From Agrobacterium larrymoorei (GTDB lineage: Bacteria; Pseudomonadota; Alphaproteobacteria; Rhizobiales; Rhizobiaceae), in NCBI RefSeq assembly GCF_030819275.1, contig NZ_JAUTBL010000002.1, forward strand, positions 1,056,501-1,120,500: a stretch of DNA of 64,000 nucleotides. The letters are read 5' to 3'. Positions 17,063 to 26,419 of this stretch are shown in pieces. The notes below the pieces were generated by a model. The model saw nothing but the letters and a program-made list of their open reading frames with translations. It made no database searches and had not been told where the DNA came from. The translations under genes were made by a program, and so were the position numbers. Numbering within the stretch: position 1 is the stretch's first letter; every line of letters starts with the position of its first letter.

Positions 17063-17638
17063 TTAGTCGTCGTCGCCGTCGCGGTCAGCTTCCGGGTCGA
17101 AGAAGTCTTCCGGACGCAGGGCATCTTCGTCAACGCCATAGATGGCGTCAGCGGAGGTGAGGTTTTCACCCTTTGCCTGACGCTCAGCTTCTTCAGCCGA
17201 ACGGGCAACGTTCAGCTCAACCTGAAGCTCGACTTCCGAGTGCAGGTGAAGCGTGACGTTGTGGAGACCGATGGTCTTGATCGGGGTGTTGAGTTCAACC
17301 TGGTTACGACCAACGTTGAAGCCTTCGGCACCGAGGATTTCGACGACGTCGCGAGCAGCAACAGAACCGTAGAGCTGGCCGGTTTCGCCAGCGGAACGAA
17401 CGACGATGAAGCTCTTGCCTTCGAGTGCGTCGGCAACCTTCTGGGCTTCGGACTTGCGCTCGAGGTTACGGGCTTCGAGCGTTGCGCGCTCGTTTTCGAA
17501 ACGTGCCTTGTTGGCAGAGTTGGCGCGCAGCGCCTTGCCCTGCGGCAGCAGGAAGTTACGTGCATAGCCGTCGCGAACCTTTACGGTTTCGCCCATCTGG
17601 CCAAGCTTTGCGATACGCTCGAGAAGAATGACTTCCAT
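17063..17638 (-). CDS. rplI: 50S ribosomal protein L9
   Basis: A 191-aa protein. The N-terminal rRNA-binding domain begins [19 protein letters not shown] and contains [17 protein letters not shown], followed by the long connecting helix and a C-terminal domain. The acidic tail ([22 protein letters not shown]) extends beyond the usual ~150 aa and is typical of alphaproteobacterial L9. It is the last gene of the rpsF–rpsR–DUF2232–rplI cluster, 15 nt after the membrane gene. Confidence 0.97.
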   Translation of the reverse strand: MEVILLERIAKLGQMGETVKVRDGYARNFLLPQGKALRANSANKARFENERATLEARNLERKSEAQKVADALEGKSFIVVRSAGETGQLYGSVAARDVVEILGAEGFNVGRNQVELNTPIKTIGLHNVTLHLHSEVELQVELNVARSAEEAERQAKGENLTSADAIYGVDEDALRPEDFFDPEADRDGDDD

Positions 17639-17653
17639 CTTCTTGATCCTTTC

Positions 17654-18673
17654 TTATTTAGAGTTGGTTTCGTTCGATTGATCGGAGTTCCTCGCAGGCG
17701 TCAGAGAGATCGTGCTGCGCACGTCGCTGAGGCCTAAGAGGAGGATGAAGAACAGCGGAAACATGAAGACCGCTGAAAGGTATGCGAGGACGAGAACCGG
17801 CAAGCGCCAGTCCTTTCCCTTGGAACGGTGATGCAGCGAGGCGTAACCCGCCATGATGAATCCCGCGCCGAATGTGCCGCAAAGGACCGCACCGACCATG
17901 GCGGGAACACCGCCAAAAAAGGTCAGGACGATGCCCGCAAGAAAAATGAAGATCGCGTTGCGATGCATGCGAAGTGCTGCTGCGATATCTTCGCGTGGGC
18001 GCAGGCCCTTGCCGAAGGATCGCACCATGCGGCTTGCGAAATAGTAGGCCGCGAACAAGAGCATGACCCAGAGCCCGCCCTGGATCATCGGCAGCATCAG
18101 AACAAGAAGCGACTTGGTTTGCGCAAGTGCTGCGGGGTCTGGCTTGAAGGTCGATTCGCTTGCCTGCACCGACGCCATCATCAGATCGACCATCTGCGAA
18201 ACAAGTTCCGGACCATAGCCGATCATTGTGCCGAGAATGATGACCGAGACGGTGATCAGCGCACACAGATGCAAGATGATGCCGGAAAGCGGATACCAGG
18301 CCATCAGGTCTTCGGGGCCGCCGATTTCAGCCGCAGGCCGCGCAAGGTTTGCGAGGTGAGAGAGCCAGCCAGCCGGGATCAGCGTAAAGATCGCGATCGT
18401 CACGGCAAAAAGCGGGGAGACGGCAAGGGCGCCAAGGAGGCCTGCGGAGAGAACGGCAACGATGGCCGCGGCATTGCCCCAGCCGAGACCGGCAACGAGA
18501 ACCGGCATGGCGGAAGCCGCATAAAGCAGGAAAGACATCGACGACTGTGCCGTTGCGCCAAGCGTCAGAAACGCGGCGCATATGCCGGCAAGAATGCCGG
18601 TGATCAGCACTGTCTGGTTCAATTGTCTCAACGTCGCTGTCCTGCTTGTCTTAGCAGTTAGAGGACCGTTCAT
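17654..18673 (-). CDS. DUF2232 family integral membrane protein
   Basis: A 339-aa protein with about eight hydrophobic segments, including an N-terminal ILAGICAAFLTLGATAQ and a C-terminal LAYLSAVFMFPLFFILLLGLSD. Proteins of this family are regularly found between rpsR and rplI in Rhizobiales, but no function is established. The gene is co-directional with its ribosomal neighbours and separated from rpsR by a hairpin, so its expression may be tuned down. Confidence 0.8.
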   Translation of the reverse strand: MNGPLTAKTSRTATLRQLNQTVLITGILAGICAAFLTLGATAQSSMSFLLYAASAMPVLVAGLGWGNAAAIVAVLSAGLLGALAVSPLFAVTIAIFTLIPAGWLSHLANLARPAAEIGGPEDLMAWYPLSGIILHLCALITVSVIILGTMIGYGPELVSQMVDLMMASVQASESTFKPDPAALAQTKSLLVLMLPMIQGGLWVMLLFAAYYFASRMVRSFGKGLRPREDIAAALRMHRNAIFIFLAGIVLTFFGGVPAMVGAVLCGTFGAGFIMAGYASLHHRSKGKDWRLPVLVLAYLSAVFMFPLFFILLLGLSDVRSTISLTPARNSDQSNETNSK

Positions 18674-18787
18674 CCGAACGTCGTCCCCAACATGGGGTTT
18701 GGTATCAGTCGATCCGCGCCCAACGCGGAAGGAGTTTGGAACTCTCGAAAACGCTGATTAAGAGTCAGCTGCTCCAAGAGGAAGAAC

Positions 18788-18811
18788 GAGGTCGCGCCAA
18801 AACGCGACCTC
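18788..18811 (-). terminator. Intercistronic hairpin after rpsR (possible attenuator)
   Basis: A perfect 9-bp stem (GAGGTCGCG / CGCGACCTC) with a 6-nt loop, followed on the minus strand by GTTCTTCCTC. The downstream T tract is poor, so partial termination or mRNA stabilisation is more likely than a full stop. Confidence 0.5.
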
Positions 18812-18821
18812 AAAACGTAAA

Positions 18822-19070
18822 TTACGCTACGACGTAAGGCAGCAGGCCGAGGAAGCGTGCACGCTTGATCGCCTGAGCGAGTTCGCGCTGCTTCTTCTGG
18901 GAAACGGCGGTGATGCGCGAAGGAACGATCTTGCCGCGCTCGGAAATGTAGCGCTGCAGGAGACGAACGTCCTTGTAGTCGATCTTCGGAGCGTTAGCGC
19001 CGGAGAAGGGGCACGTCTTGCGACGGCGGTGGAACGGGCGGCGTGCCTGGGAAGAGGATGCGTCAGCCAT
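18822..19070 (-). CDS. rpsR: 30S ribosomal protein S18
   Basis: An 82-aa protein with the S18 core [57 protein letters not shown] and a basic N-terminus ([12 protein letters not shown]). It binds S6 and helix 22-23 of 16S rRNA. It lies 12 nt downstream of rpsF, the universal order. Confidence 0.98.
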   Translation of the reverse strand: MADASSSQARRPFHRRRKTCPFSGANAPKIDYKDVRLLQRYISERGKIVPSRITAVSQKKQRELAQAIKRARFLGLLPYVVA

Positions 19071-19082
19071 TATTGTTTCTCC

Positions 19083-19520
19083 TTATGCACGGTCTTCGCG
19101 CGGACGGCGCGGACGGTCTTCGCGCGGTGCGCCATCACGGGGACCGCGGTCGCCACGGTCAGGACGGTCGCCGTCGCGGCGTGGGCGGTCGTCACGGTCG
19201 CGCTTCTGCAACATGGCAGACGGGCCTTCTTCGTGAGCTTCCACAGCGATGGTCATGTAACGAAGAACGTCTTCGTTGATGCGCATCTGACGCTCGATTT
19301 CGTGGATAGCCGCCGCCGGAGCGTCGATGTCCATCAGAGCGTAGTGAGCCTTGCGGTTCTTCTTGATGCGGTAGGTGAGGGACTTCAGACCCCAGTTCTC
19401 GATGCGTCCGACTTTACCGCCAAACGATTCGATAACGCCCTTGTACTGTTCGACAAGTGCGTCGACCTGCTGGGCAGTGATATCCTGCCGGGCAAGGAAG
19501 ATGTGTTCGTAAAGAGCCAT
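19083..19520 (-). CDS. rpsF: 30S ribosomal protein S6
   Basis: A 145-aa protein. The S6 ferredoxin-like domain ([39 protein letters not shown]) fills the first ~100 residues. A roughly 40-residue tail made almost only of Arg, Asp, Gly and Pro follows. Such charged tails are known in alphaproteobacterial S6. In other bacteria the S6:S18 pair can repress its own operon through the leader mRNA; the leader here is about 220 nt. Confidence 0.97.
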   Translation of the reverse strand: MALYEHIFLARQDITAQQVDALVEQYKGVIESFGGKVGRIENWGLKSLTYRIKKNRKAHYALMDIDAPAAAIHEIERQMRINEDVLRYMTIAVEAHEEGPSAMLQKRDRDDRPRRDGDRPDRGDRGPRDGAPREDRPRRPREDRA

Positions 19521-19743
19521 TTAAGCTTTGCCTTTCTTGCGTTTCATTCATCACCCGGCAACGGCGCTAAGCCTCAACGACTGCTCTTGATCGGAAAACC
19601 GGAGGCAAGAAAAGCGTTGTTCGAGACGGTCGAGAGCGGAGACACGGGAGGCCGGAAAAACCTTATGGTTCCTGCTGTTTCGAAATCGAAACCAGCCCTC
19701 CGTTCAGCCACCAGCCATAAGACCGGGTGTTGTGAACAGCGCG

Positions 19744-19771
19744 CTTATACGGATTTTTGTCCGGAATGCAA
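19744..19771 (-). promoter_or_regulatory. Putative σ70-type promoter of the rpsF operon
   Basis: On the minus strand TTGCAT (19771-19766) and TATAAG (19749-19744) are separated by 16 nt, close to the alphaproteobacterial housekeeping consensus. This lies about 225 nt upstream of the rpsF start with no open frame in between. Confidence 0.6.
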
Positions 19772-19808
19772 GCGCGCTGCCCGAAAAAGCCTGTGCGGCC
19801 AGCTTTGA

Positions 19809-20852
19809 TCAGATCGGCATCGGATACTGGCGATGGATATCGGCGATGCCCTTCAGTACATCGTCGGAGAGTGTGACATCGGCTGCGGCAATGTCCGTCT
19901 TCAACTGCTCCATCGTGGTTGCGCCGATGATGACGGACGCCATGAAAGGACGGGTGAGGCAAAACGCAATGGCGAGCTGCGCCGGATCGATCCCAGCCTC
20001 ATAGGCCAGTTCCAGATAGGCCTTCACTGGTGCTTCCTGGAGAGGCTGAAGGCGTCCGCCAATATCGTGATTGATCGAGCCGCGCGATCCTTCCGGGCGC
20101 GCACCGTTCTGGTACTTGCCGGTGAGGATGCCACCTGCCAGCGGAGAATAGGCAAGCAGGCCGACATCTTCGTGGTGAGCCACTTCCGCCAGATCGAGGT
20201 CGAAGCTGCGATAGAGAAGATTATACTCGTTCTGAATGGAGGCGACGCGCGGAAGGCCCTTGGCCTCGGCAATATCGATATATTTCTGCGTACCCCAGGC
20301 GCTTTCATTTGAGAGGCCGATGGCGCGGATCTTGCCAGCTTTCACCAGCTCGCTCAGCGTCTCGAGCTTCTCGTTGAACTCTTCGAGGGTTTTTGCTTTG
20401 TTCTGTTTGGAAGCATCGAAGCTCCAGGCGCCACGGAAATGATAAGTGCCTCGGTTCGGCCAGTGGATCTGGTACAGGTCGATATAGTCGGTCTTCAGGC
20501 GCTTCAGGCTGGTGTCGACGGCTTCGCGAATGGCTGCCGCATCGATATCGCGACCGCCTCGAATGTAATCGCGCCCGGAACCTGCGACCTTGGTGGCCAG
20601 AACCACCTCGCTGCGCTTGCCGCTCTTCTCAAACCACGTTCCGATATAGTCTTCCGTGCGCCCTTGCGTTTCTGCAGAGACTGGCGTGGTCGGGTAAAGC
20701 TCGGCGGTATCGAAGAAGTTCACGCCCTGTTCGAGCGCGTAGTCCATCTGCTCATGGGCTTCGGCCTCAGTGTTCTGCGTACCCCATGTCATCGTGCCAA
20801 GGCAGATTTCCGACACGGAAATGCCCGTGCGTCCCAACGTGTTCTGTTTCAT
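19809..20852 (-). CDS. Aldo/keto reductase (Tas-like)
   Basis: A 347-aa (β/α)8 oxidoreductase with the AKR motifs NFFDTAELYP (catalytic Asp/Tyr), a lysine in VLATKVAG, the histidine in LYQIHWPNR, and the NADPH-binding LVAALx-like C-terminus (SVIIGATTMEQLKTDI). Length and the long insertion after LYQIHWP resemble E. coli Tas. The start ATG at 20852 (MKQNTLGRTG) fits the family; a 27-residue upstream extension is not conserved. It is divergent from fabD. Confidence 0.9.
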   Translation of the reverse strand: MKQNTLGRTGISVSEICLGTMTWGTQNTEAEAHEQMDYALEQGVNFFDTAELYPTTPVSAETQGRTEDYIGTWFEKSGKRSEVVLATKVAGSGRDYIRGGRDIDAAAIREAVDTSLKRLKTDYIDLYQIHWPNRGTYHFRGAWSFDASKQNKAKTLEEFNEKLETLSELVKAGKIRAIGLSNESAWGTQKYIDIAEAKGLPRVASIQNEYNLLYRSFDLDLAEVAHHEDVGLLAYSPLAGGILTGKYQNGARPEGSRGSINHDIGGRLQPLQEAPVKAYLELAYEAGIDPAQLAIAFCLTRPFMASVIIGATTMEQLKTDIAAADVTLSDDVLKGIADIHRQYPMPI

Positions 20853-21080
20853 GGAAATGTCTCGTTTTGCTTGGAAGGTGGGCAGAAAGTAATGCGGAAT
20901 TGCCGCAGCGCAAGAAAAAACATTCCATCTCAATCTCTGTGGAAGAGGTTGGCGAAACGGATAGCAAAGGCGTCGTCAGCGGCGCAAAGCCTTGACTTTG
21001 CGGGGTCGGAATGTGAATGGAGAGCCCCAACAATGGAAGTGAAGGCCCAAGAACAGGCCAAAAAAGAAGGACCGCATTCC

Positions 21081-22025
21081 ATGGCTATCGCATTCACATT
21101 TCCCGGCCAGGGCAGCCAGGCTGTCGGCATGGGCAAGGATCTGGCAGAGAATTTTGCAGAAGCCCGCGCCGTTTTCGAGGAAGTCGATGAAGCATTGGGA
21201 CAGAAACTGTCCGACATCATGTGGAATGGTCCGGAAGAGACGCTGACGCTGACCGCCAATGCGCAGCCGGCACTGATGGTGGTGTCCGTTGCCGTGATGC
21301 GCGTCCTGGAAGCACGTGGCCTGAAGCTCGCTGAAAAAGTGTCCTATGTTGCCGGCCATTCGCTTGGCGAATATTCGGCGCTTTGTGCAGCGGGTGCCTT
21401 CTCACTGGCCGATACGGCTCGTCTTTTGCGCATCCGCGGCAATGCGATGCAGGCTGCGGTCCCCGTAGGCGAGGGCGCCATGGCGGCGATTATCGGCCTT
21501 GAGCATGGCGATGTGGAGGCCATTTGCGCGGAAGCCACGACCGATGGCGTTTGCCAGATCGCCAATGATAATGGTGGCGGTCAGTTGGTGATTTCCGGTG
21601 CGAAGGCACCGGTCGAAAAGGCGGCGGCGCTTGCTTCGGAAAAGGGCGCCAAGCGTGCCATCATGCTGCCGGTCTCCGCACCCTTCCATTCGGCGCTGAT
21701 GGCGCCTGCCGCAGAGGCGATGCGCGAGGCGTTGGCTTCGGTCAAGAAGAACGATCCGGTCGTTCCGGTTGTCGCCAATGTGCGCGCAGCACCCGTATCG
21801 GATGCCGATGAGATCGCCTCTTTGCTGGTTGAGCAGGTGACGGGCCAGGTTCGCTGGCGCGAAACGGTCGAGTGGTTTGCCGCAAATGACGTGACCACGC
21901 TTTACGAGATCGGCTCTGGCAAGGTTCTGACAGGCCTCGCTCGCCGCATCGACAAGACTGTCAACGGCGTTGCCGTTAATTCCCCTGCGGATATCGAAGC
22001 CGCGCTTCAGACGCTTCTCGGCTGA
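21081..22025 (+). CDS. fabD: Malonyl-CoA–acyl carrier protein transacylase
   Basis: Transfers malonyl from CoA to ACP, supplying fatty-acid elongation. The 314-aa protein begins MAIAFTFPGQGSQAVGMG. The nucleophilic serine lies in GHSLGEYSALCAAG and the catalytic histidine in VSAPFHSALM. The open frame extends upstream through 20439, but ATG 21081 has AAGAAGGA at good spacing and starts exactly at the family N-terminus. It is followed 30 nt later by fabG. Confidence 0.97.
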   Translation: MAIAFTFPGQGSQAVGMGKDLAENFAEARAVFEEVDEALGQKLSDIMWNGPEETLTLTANAQPALMVVSVAVMRVLEARGLKLAEKVSYVAGHSLGEYSALCAAGAFSLADTARLLRIRGNAMQAAVPVGEGAMAAIIGLEHGDVEAICAEATTDGVCQIANDNGGGQLVISGAKAPVEKAAALASEKGAKRAIMLPVSAPFHSALMAPAAEAMREALASVKKNDPVVPVVANVRAAPVSDADEIASLLVEQVTGQVRWRETVEWFAANDVTTLYEIGSGKVLTGLARRIDKTVNGVAVNSPADIEAALQTLLG

Positions 22026-22055
22026 GTTCAAAAGATACAATAAAGGACGAACAGC

Positions 22056-22793
22056 ATGTTTGATCTGACTGGCCGCAAGGCTCTCATTACCGGCGCGACC
22101 GGCGGTATCGGCGAAGAAATCGCCCGTACGCTTCATGCCCAGGGCGCCACCGTGGGCCTTCACGGCACCCGCGTCGAAAAGCTGGAGGCGCTTGCCTCCG
22201 AGCTTGGCGAGCGCGTCAAGATTTTCCCGGCCAACCTGGCTGATCGCGCAGAGGTCAAGGCACTTGGCGAGAAGGCGGAAGCCGAGCTTGAAGGCGTTGA
22301 CATTCTCGTCAACAATGCGGGCATCACCAAGGACGGCCTCTTTGTTCGTATGAGTGACGAGGACTGGGACAATGTTCTGGAGGTCAATCTGACATCCATG
22401 TTCCGTCTGACACGCGAGCTGACACACCCGATGATGCGTCGCCGTTTCGGCCGCATCATCAACATCACCTCCATCGTCGGTGTCACCGGCAATGCTGGCC
22501 AGACGAATTACTGCGCCTCGAAGGCTGGCATGATCGGCTTTTCCAAGTCGCTTGCTCAGGAAATTGCAGTTCGCAACGTGACCGTGAACTGCGTTGCACC
22601 TGGTTTCATCGAAAGCGCCATGACCGGCAAGCTGAACGAAAAGCAGAAGGAAGGCATCATGGGAGCTATCCCGATGAAGCGCATGGGAACAGGCGCTGAA
22701 ATCGCTTCTGCCGTGCTCTACCTTGCTTCCAACGAAGCCGGTTACATGACCGGCCAGACGCTGCACGTCAACGGCGGCATGGCAATGATCTGA
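22056..22793 (+). CDS. fabG: 3-oxoacyl-ACP reductase
   Basis: A 245-aa SDR reducing β-ketoacyl-ACP with NADPH. Motifs are the cofactor loop GATGGIGEE, NNAGITKDGLF, the serine in NITSIVGVTG, and catalytic Tyr/Lys in NYCASKAGMIG. The VNCVAPGFI motif and C-terminal GQTLHVNGGMAMI are typical of FabG. It lies between fabD and acpP, the standard fab order, and ends before a hairpin at 22802-22832. Confidence 0.97.
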   Translation: MFDLTGRKALITGATGGIGEEIARTLHAQGATVGLHGTRVEKLEALASELGERVKIFPANLADRAEVKALGEKAEAELEGVDILVNNAGITKDGLFVRMSDEDWDNVLEVNLTSMFRLTRELTHPMMRRRFGRIINITSIVGVTGNAGQTNYCASKAGMIGFSKSLAQEIAVRNVTVNCVAPGFIESAMTGKLNEKQKEGIMGAIPMKRMGTGAEIASAVLYLASNEAGYMTGQTLHVNGGMAMI

Positions 22794-23175
22794 TCCATCA
22801 TGCCTGAAAATCCGCTGTGATTTTCGTCAGGCGTGATTGGACGATCCAACAGGTGAAAGCGCCTTGCATCTTGCTGTGGTGGCGCTTGCACACTTCGGCT
22901 TCTAACATGTATCCAAAAGAAAATTGCCTGTAGAGCGCGTGTGTTAGCGCTATTTTAAGGCTTTTTTCCCGCAGGAAAGCATGTTAAGCGGGCGAAGACT
23001 GTGAACAGTCGTCCCGGAGTGACAGGCGGCCGTTGCGATTTCTTGCGACGATGTTAGCTTGACCGGGTTGAACGGGTTTGCCCACGGTGCCTGCCTTGAA
23101 AGGTGCTTGGGGGTTTTAACAGGGCAGGGTGCCTGAAGGGGCATTCCTTTCAAAGTAAAGGTCGAGGAAACCGAC
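22794..23175. other. fabG–acpP intergenic region with a structured acpP leader
   Basis: About 380 bases without a gene. A stem (GCCTGA…AAATC / GATTTT…TCAGGC) at 22802-22832 follows fabG. Just before acpP, CTTGAAAGG (23095-23103) can pair with CCTTTCAAAG (23146-23155), enclosing a G-rich segment. An acpP promoter is expected here, but I could not pick one confidently. Confidence 0.5.
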
Positions 23176-23412
23176 ATGAGCGATATCGCAGAACGCGTAA
23201 AGAAAATTGTAGTTGATCATCTTGGCGTTGACGCCGACAAAGTCGTTGAAGGCGCAAGCTTCATCGACGACCTGGGCGCTGACTCGCTCGACACCGTTGA
23301 ACTGGTTATGGCGTTCGAAGAAGAATTCGGCGTTGAAATTCCAGACGACGCAGCTGACTCGATCCTGACTGTTGGCGACGCTGTCAAGTTCATCGAAAAG
23401 GCTCAGGCCTAA
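23176..23412 (+). CDS. acpP: Acyl carrier protein
   Basis: A 78-aa acidic protein. Ser37 in [15 protein letters not shown] is the 4'-phosphopantetheine attachment site. It carries growing acyl chains through FabD, FabF, FabG and FabH. The ribosome-binding site GAGGAAAC lies before the ATG. Strong codon bias and its own long leader suggest high, independent expression within the fab cluster. Confidence 0.99.
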   Translation: MSDIAERVKKIVVDHLGVDADKVVEGASFIDDLGADSLDTVELVMAFEEEFGVEIPDDAADSILTVGDAVKFIEKAQA

Positions 23413-23428
23413 TCTTTGAATGGATCAA

Positions 23429-23484
23429 GGGAAGGCCGCAAAGCCTTCCCGCTGTGGCCCGGCCTGTCCGGGCCAATATTTTAT
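23429..23484 (+). terminator. Tandem hairpins after acpP
   Basis: Two adjacent perfect stems: GGGAAGGC/GCCTTCCC (23429-23450) and GGCCCGG/CCGGGCC (23456-23474). The second is followed by AATATTTTAT. Their place between acpP and fabF suggests termination of the abundant acpP message, with fabF served partly by readthrough or its own promoter. Confidence 0.7.
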
Positions 23485-23570
23485 CATGCGGTCTCTTCTT
23501 GGCCGGGTGAAGCGTGTCGCACGCTAAATGACATATACCACACCTATGATTGGATTATGAGGGCGCACAA

Positions 23571-24839
23571 TTGACTTTGAGACGTGTCGTTATCACAGGT
23601 ACCGGCATGGTATCTCCCCTTGGTTGTGGAACGGAAGTGACCTGGGAGCGGCTGCTGGCCGGTCAGAATGGCGCCCGTCTCGTCACGGAATTCGAAGTCG
23701 ACGATCTGCCCGCGAAAATTGCCTGCCGCATTCCTGTCGGTGACGGCACCGATGGCACCTTCAATGCCGATGACTGGATGGAGCCGAAAGAGCAGCGCAA
23801 GGTCGATCCCTTCATCATCTACGGCATGGCGGCCGCCGAGATGGCGTTGAACGACGCCAACTGGCACCCGGAAACCGACGAAGACCAGATCATGACCGGC
23901 GTGCTGATCGGCTCCGGCATTGGTGGCCTGGAAGGCATCGTTGAGGCGGGCTATACGCTACGCGACAAGGGACCGCGCCGTGTATCCCCTTTCTTCATTC
24001 CAGGGCGTCTGATCAACCTCGTCTCCGGCCAGGTGTCCATCCGGCATAAGCTTCGCGGTCCGAACCATTCGGTCGTGACAGCATGCTCCACCGGTGCGCA
24101 TGCCATTGGCGATGCTGCCCGTCTGATCGGGCTCGGCGACGCCGATGTGATGGTCGCAGGTGGTGCCGAATCGCCCGTATGCCGCATTTCACTCGCCGGC
24201 TTTGCCGCCTGTAAAGCGTTGTCCACGCAGCATAACGACGATCCGCAGAAGGCGTCTCGCCCCTATGACCGCGACCGTGACGGTTTTGTCATGGGCGAGG
24301 GTGCCGGCATTGTTGTTCTCGAAGAACTGGAACATGCCAAGGCACGTGGCGCGAAGATCTATGCCGAAGTCGTCGGCTATGGTTTGTCGGGTGACGCTTT
24401 CCACATCACCGCTCCTTCCGAGGATGGCGAAGGTGCGTATCGCTGCATGTCGATGGCGCTGAAGCGCGCTGGCCTCACGCCTGCCGATATCGACTACATC
24501 AACGCTCACGGCACCTCGACCATGGCCGATACGATCGAGCTTGGCGCGGTCGAGCGCCTGGTGGGTGACTCGGCCTCGAAGATTTCGATGTCTTCCACCA
24601 AATCGGCAACAGGCCATCTTCTTGGCGCAGCGGGCGCAATCGAAGCGATTTTCGCGACACTCGCGATCCGCGACAACATCGTCCCGCCGACGCTCAATCT
24701 CGACAATCCCGATGTCGAGACCGCGATCGATCTTGTGCCGCACAAGGCGCGCAAGCGCGACGTTAATGTGGCGCTGTCGAACTCCTTCGGCTTCGGCGGC
24801 ACCAACGCATCACTCGTGCTGCGTCGTTACGAAGGCTGA
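23571..24839 (+). CDS. fabF: 3-oxoacyl-ACP synthase II
   Basis: Elongating condensing enzyme. Cys-His-His triad: VVTACSTGAHA, NAHGTSTMADTIE and SATGHLLGAAG, plus the C-terminal NSFGFGGTNASLVL. TTG at 23571 is chosen because GAGGG precedes it by 7 nt and the protein begins with RRVVITGTGMVSPLG immediately afterwards; another TTG lies upstream at 23550. About 422 aa, normal length. It is the last of the fab genes before mltG. Confidence 0.96.
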   Translation: MTLRRVVITGTGMVSPLGCGTEVTWERLLAGQNGARLVTEFEVDDLPAKIACRIPVGDGTDGTFNADDWMEPKEQRKVDPFIIYGMAAAEMALNDANWHPETDEDQIMTGVLIGSGIGGLEGIVEAGYTLRDKGPRRVSPFFIPGRLINLVSGQVSIRHKLRGPNHSVVTACSTGAHAIGDAARLIGLGDADVMVAGGAESPVCRISLAGFAACKALSTQHNDDPQKASRPYDRDRDGFVMGEGAGIVVLEELEHAKARGAKIYAEVVGYGLSGDAFHITAPSEDGEGAYRCMSMALKRAGLTPADIDYINAHGTSTMADTIELGAVERLVGDSASKISMSSTKSATGHLLGAAGAIEAIFATLAIRDNIVPPTLNLDNPDVETAIDLVPHKARKRDVNVALSNSFGFGGTNASLVLRRYEG

Positions 24840-25146
24840 AGATCGGACTGACTTGCTAAGCCTGTCAGCAGGGGCGGCTACTTGCCGCCCTTCCGAGAAT
24901 CGATCAGAACGTTTTCGGCATTCCCGGTATGATGCCGGGATCGCCCGATCTGCCAGTTGTTCGAAACTAGGGATGCCAGCGCATTGGTTTTCGATGAACT
25001 GGAACGGTGGAGGAACCTCTCTTCGTCAACGAAGATGTGTTTGATCCCTTTACTTGTAGAGAGTGCAGAATAGCCTGCCGAACCTGTTTTTGCCGCATTG
25101 CCTGCTCAAATAAGCCGTTGTAATGCCGAACTGAAAAGGACCGCCG
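24840..25146. other. fabF–mltG intergenic region
   Basis: About 300 bases. A hairpin GGGCGGC / GCCGCCC (24872-24890) just after fabF may be a weak terminator, and a short CTTCGT/ACGAAG stem lies further on. No gene or clear promoter seen. Confidence 0.5.
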
Positions 25147-26364
25147 GTGAGCGATAACAGAGAGAACAATCAGCCCCCCTACGACCGTGACAGCTCCTAT
25201 GAGAGCAAGGGTGGACCGATCATTCCAAAATCGCCGACCGAGGCTCTGAGACCTGAAAAAGTGCCTGAGCCGCCGAAGCGCTCGCGCAAGGCCCACAGCC
25301 AGACAGTGATCTTCCTGAATTTTCTCATGACGCTGATCGTCGCCGTGACCGTGGTGGGTATTGCCGGCTTCTACTACATGATCCACGCGTTTCATGAGCC
25401 TGGCCCCCTTGCGACCAACACGACCATCACCGTGCGCAATGGCGCGGGTCTGGCAGAGATCGCGAACACGCTGGAGCGTAGCGACGCCATTTCCAACGGC
25501 CGCATCTTCCGCCTGATGGCGGATCGCTACATGTCCGCCGGCCAGACACCGAAGCCGGGTGAATATGAGATCAAAGCCCATGCATCGATGAAGGATATTC
25601 TGTCCTTGCTGGAATCGGGCAAGTCGATCCTCTACACGGTTGCCTTCCCGGAAGGCCTGACCGTCAAGCAGATGTTCGCACGCCTTGCAGCAGACCCGGT
25701 GCTCGAAGGTGATCTTCCAACCGAAGTGCCCCCCGAAGGCAGCCTTCGTCCGGATACCTATCCCTTTACCCGCGGCACCAAGCGCGAGGAAATCGTGCGG
25801 CAGATGCGTGCGGCGCAGACGAAGCTGGTCGAAATGCTCTGGGAGCGCCGCGATCCGAACCTGCCGCTGAAGACGGTCGAGGAGTTCGTCACACTCGCCT
25901 CCATCGTTGAGAAGGAAACCGGCAAGGATGATGAGCGCGGTCACGTCGCATCGGTTTTCTATAACCGCATGAAAAAGAACATGCGTCTGCAATCCGACCC
26001 AACTATCATTTACGGACTGTTCGGCGGTGAGGGCAAGCCGTCCGACCGGCCGATCTATCAGTCGGATCTGCAAAAAGAGACGCCCTTCAACACCTACATC
26101 ATTCGTGGCCTGCCACCGCACCCGATCGCCAATCCGGGCCGTGCGGCGCTCGAGGCGACAGCCAATCCGTGGCGGACGGACGATCTCTACTTTGTGGCCG
26201 ATGGCACCGGTGGCCACGTCTTTGCCAAGACGCTGGATGAGCACAACGCCAATGTCCGTCGCTGGCGTAAGATCGAAGCCGAAAAAGCTGCTGCCGGTGG
26301 CGCATCCGAAACCGTTGTCGACGGTCAGCCGGGTGGCAATCAGGCGGAGAAGCCGGCGAACTGA
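25147..26364 (+). CDS. mltG: Endolytic peptidoglycan transglycosylase MltG
   Basis: A 405-aa inner-membrane protein. A roughly 55-residue cytoplasmic tail is followed by one transmembrane helix (FLNFLMTLIVAVTVVGIAGF), a LysM-like region, and the YceG catalytic domain. The catalytic glutamate lies in ASIVEKETG, and LQSDPTIIYG is conserved. The enzyme cleaves nascent glycan strands and sets their length. It starts at GTG with AAAGGA upstream. Linkage to fabF on one side and yicC–gmk on the other is usual in Rhizobiales. Confidence 0.94.
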   Translation: MSDNRENNQPPYDRDSSYESKGGPIIPKSPTEALRPEKVPEPPKRSRKAHSQTVIFLNFLMTLIVAVTVVGIAGFYYMIHAFHEPGPLATNTTITVRNGAGLAEIANTLERSDAISNGRIFRLMADRYMSAGQTPKPGEYEIKAHASMKDILSLLESGKSILYTVAFPEGLTVKQMFARLAADPVLEGDLPTEVPPEGSLRPDTYPFTRGTKREEIVRQMRAAQTKLVEMLWERRDPNLPLKTVEEFVTLASIVEKETGKDDERGHVASVFYNRMKKNMRLQSDPTIIYGLFGGEGKPSDRPIYQSDLQKETPFNTYIIRGLPPHPIANPGRAALEATANPWRTDDLYFVADGTGGHVFAKTLDEHNANVRRWRKIEAEKAAAGGASETVVDGQPGGNQAEKPAN

Positions 26365-26419
26365 TAGATAGGCTGGCTGCGGTTGCATAAGCGCGGTTGA
26401 GCTTCTGGGGGATATTCGA

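Noticed and set aside
20439..21080. N-terminal extension of the fabD frame
   Set aside because: Overlaps the divergent aldo/keto reductase and its promoter region; FabD homology and a ribosome-binding site begin at 21081.
21402..22766. 454-codon minus-strand open frame
   Set aside because: Antisense to fabD and fabG; shadow frame.
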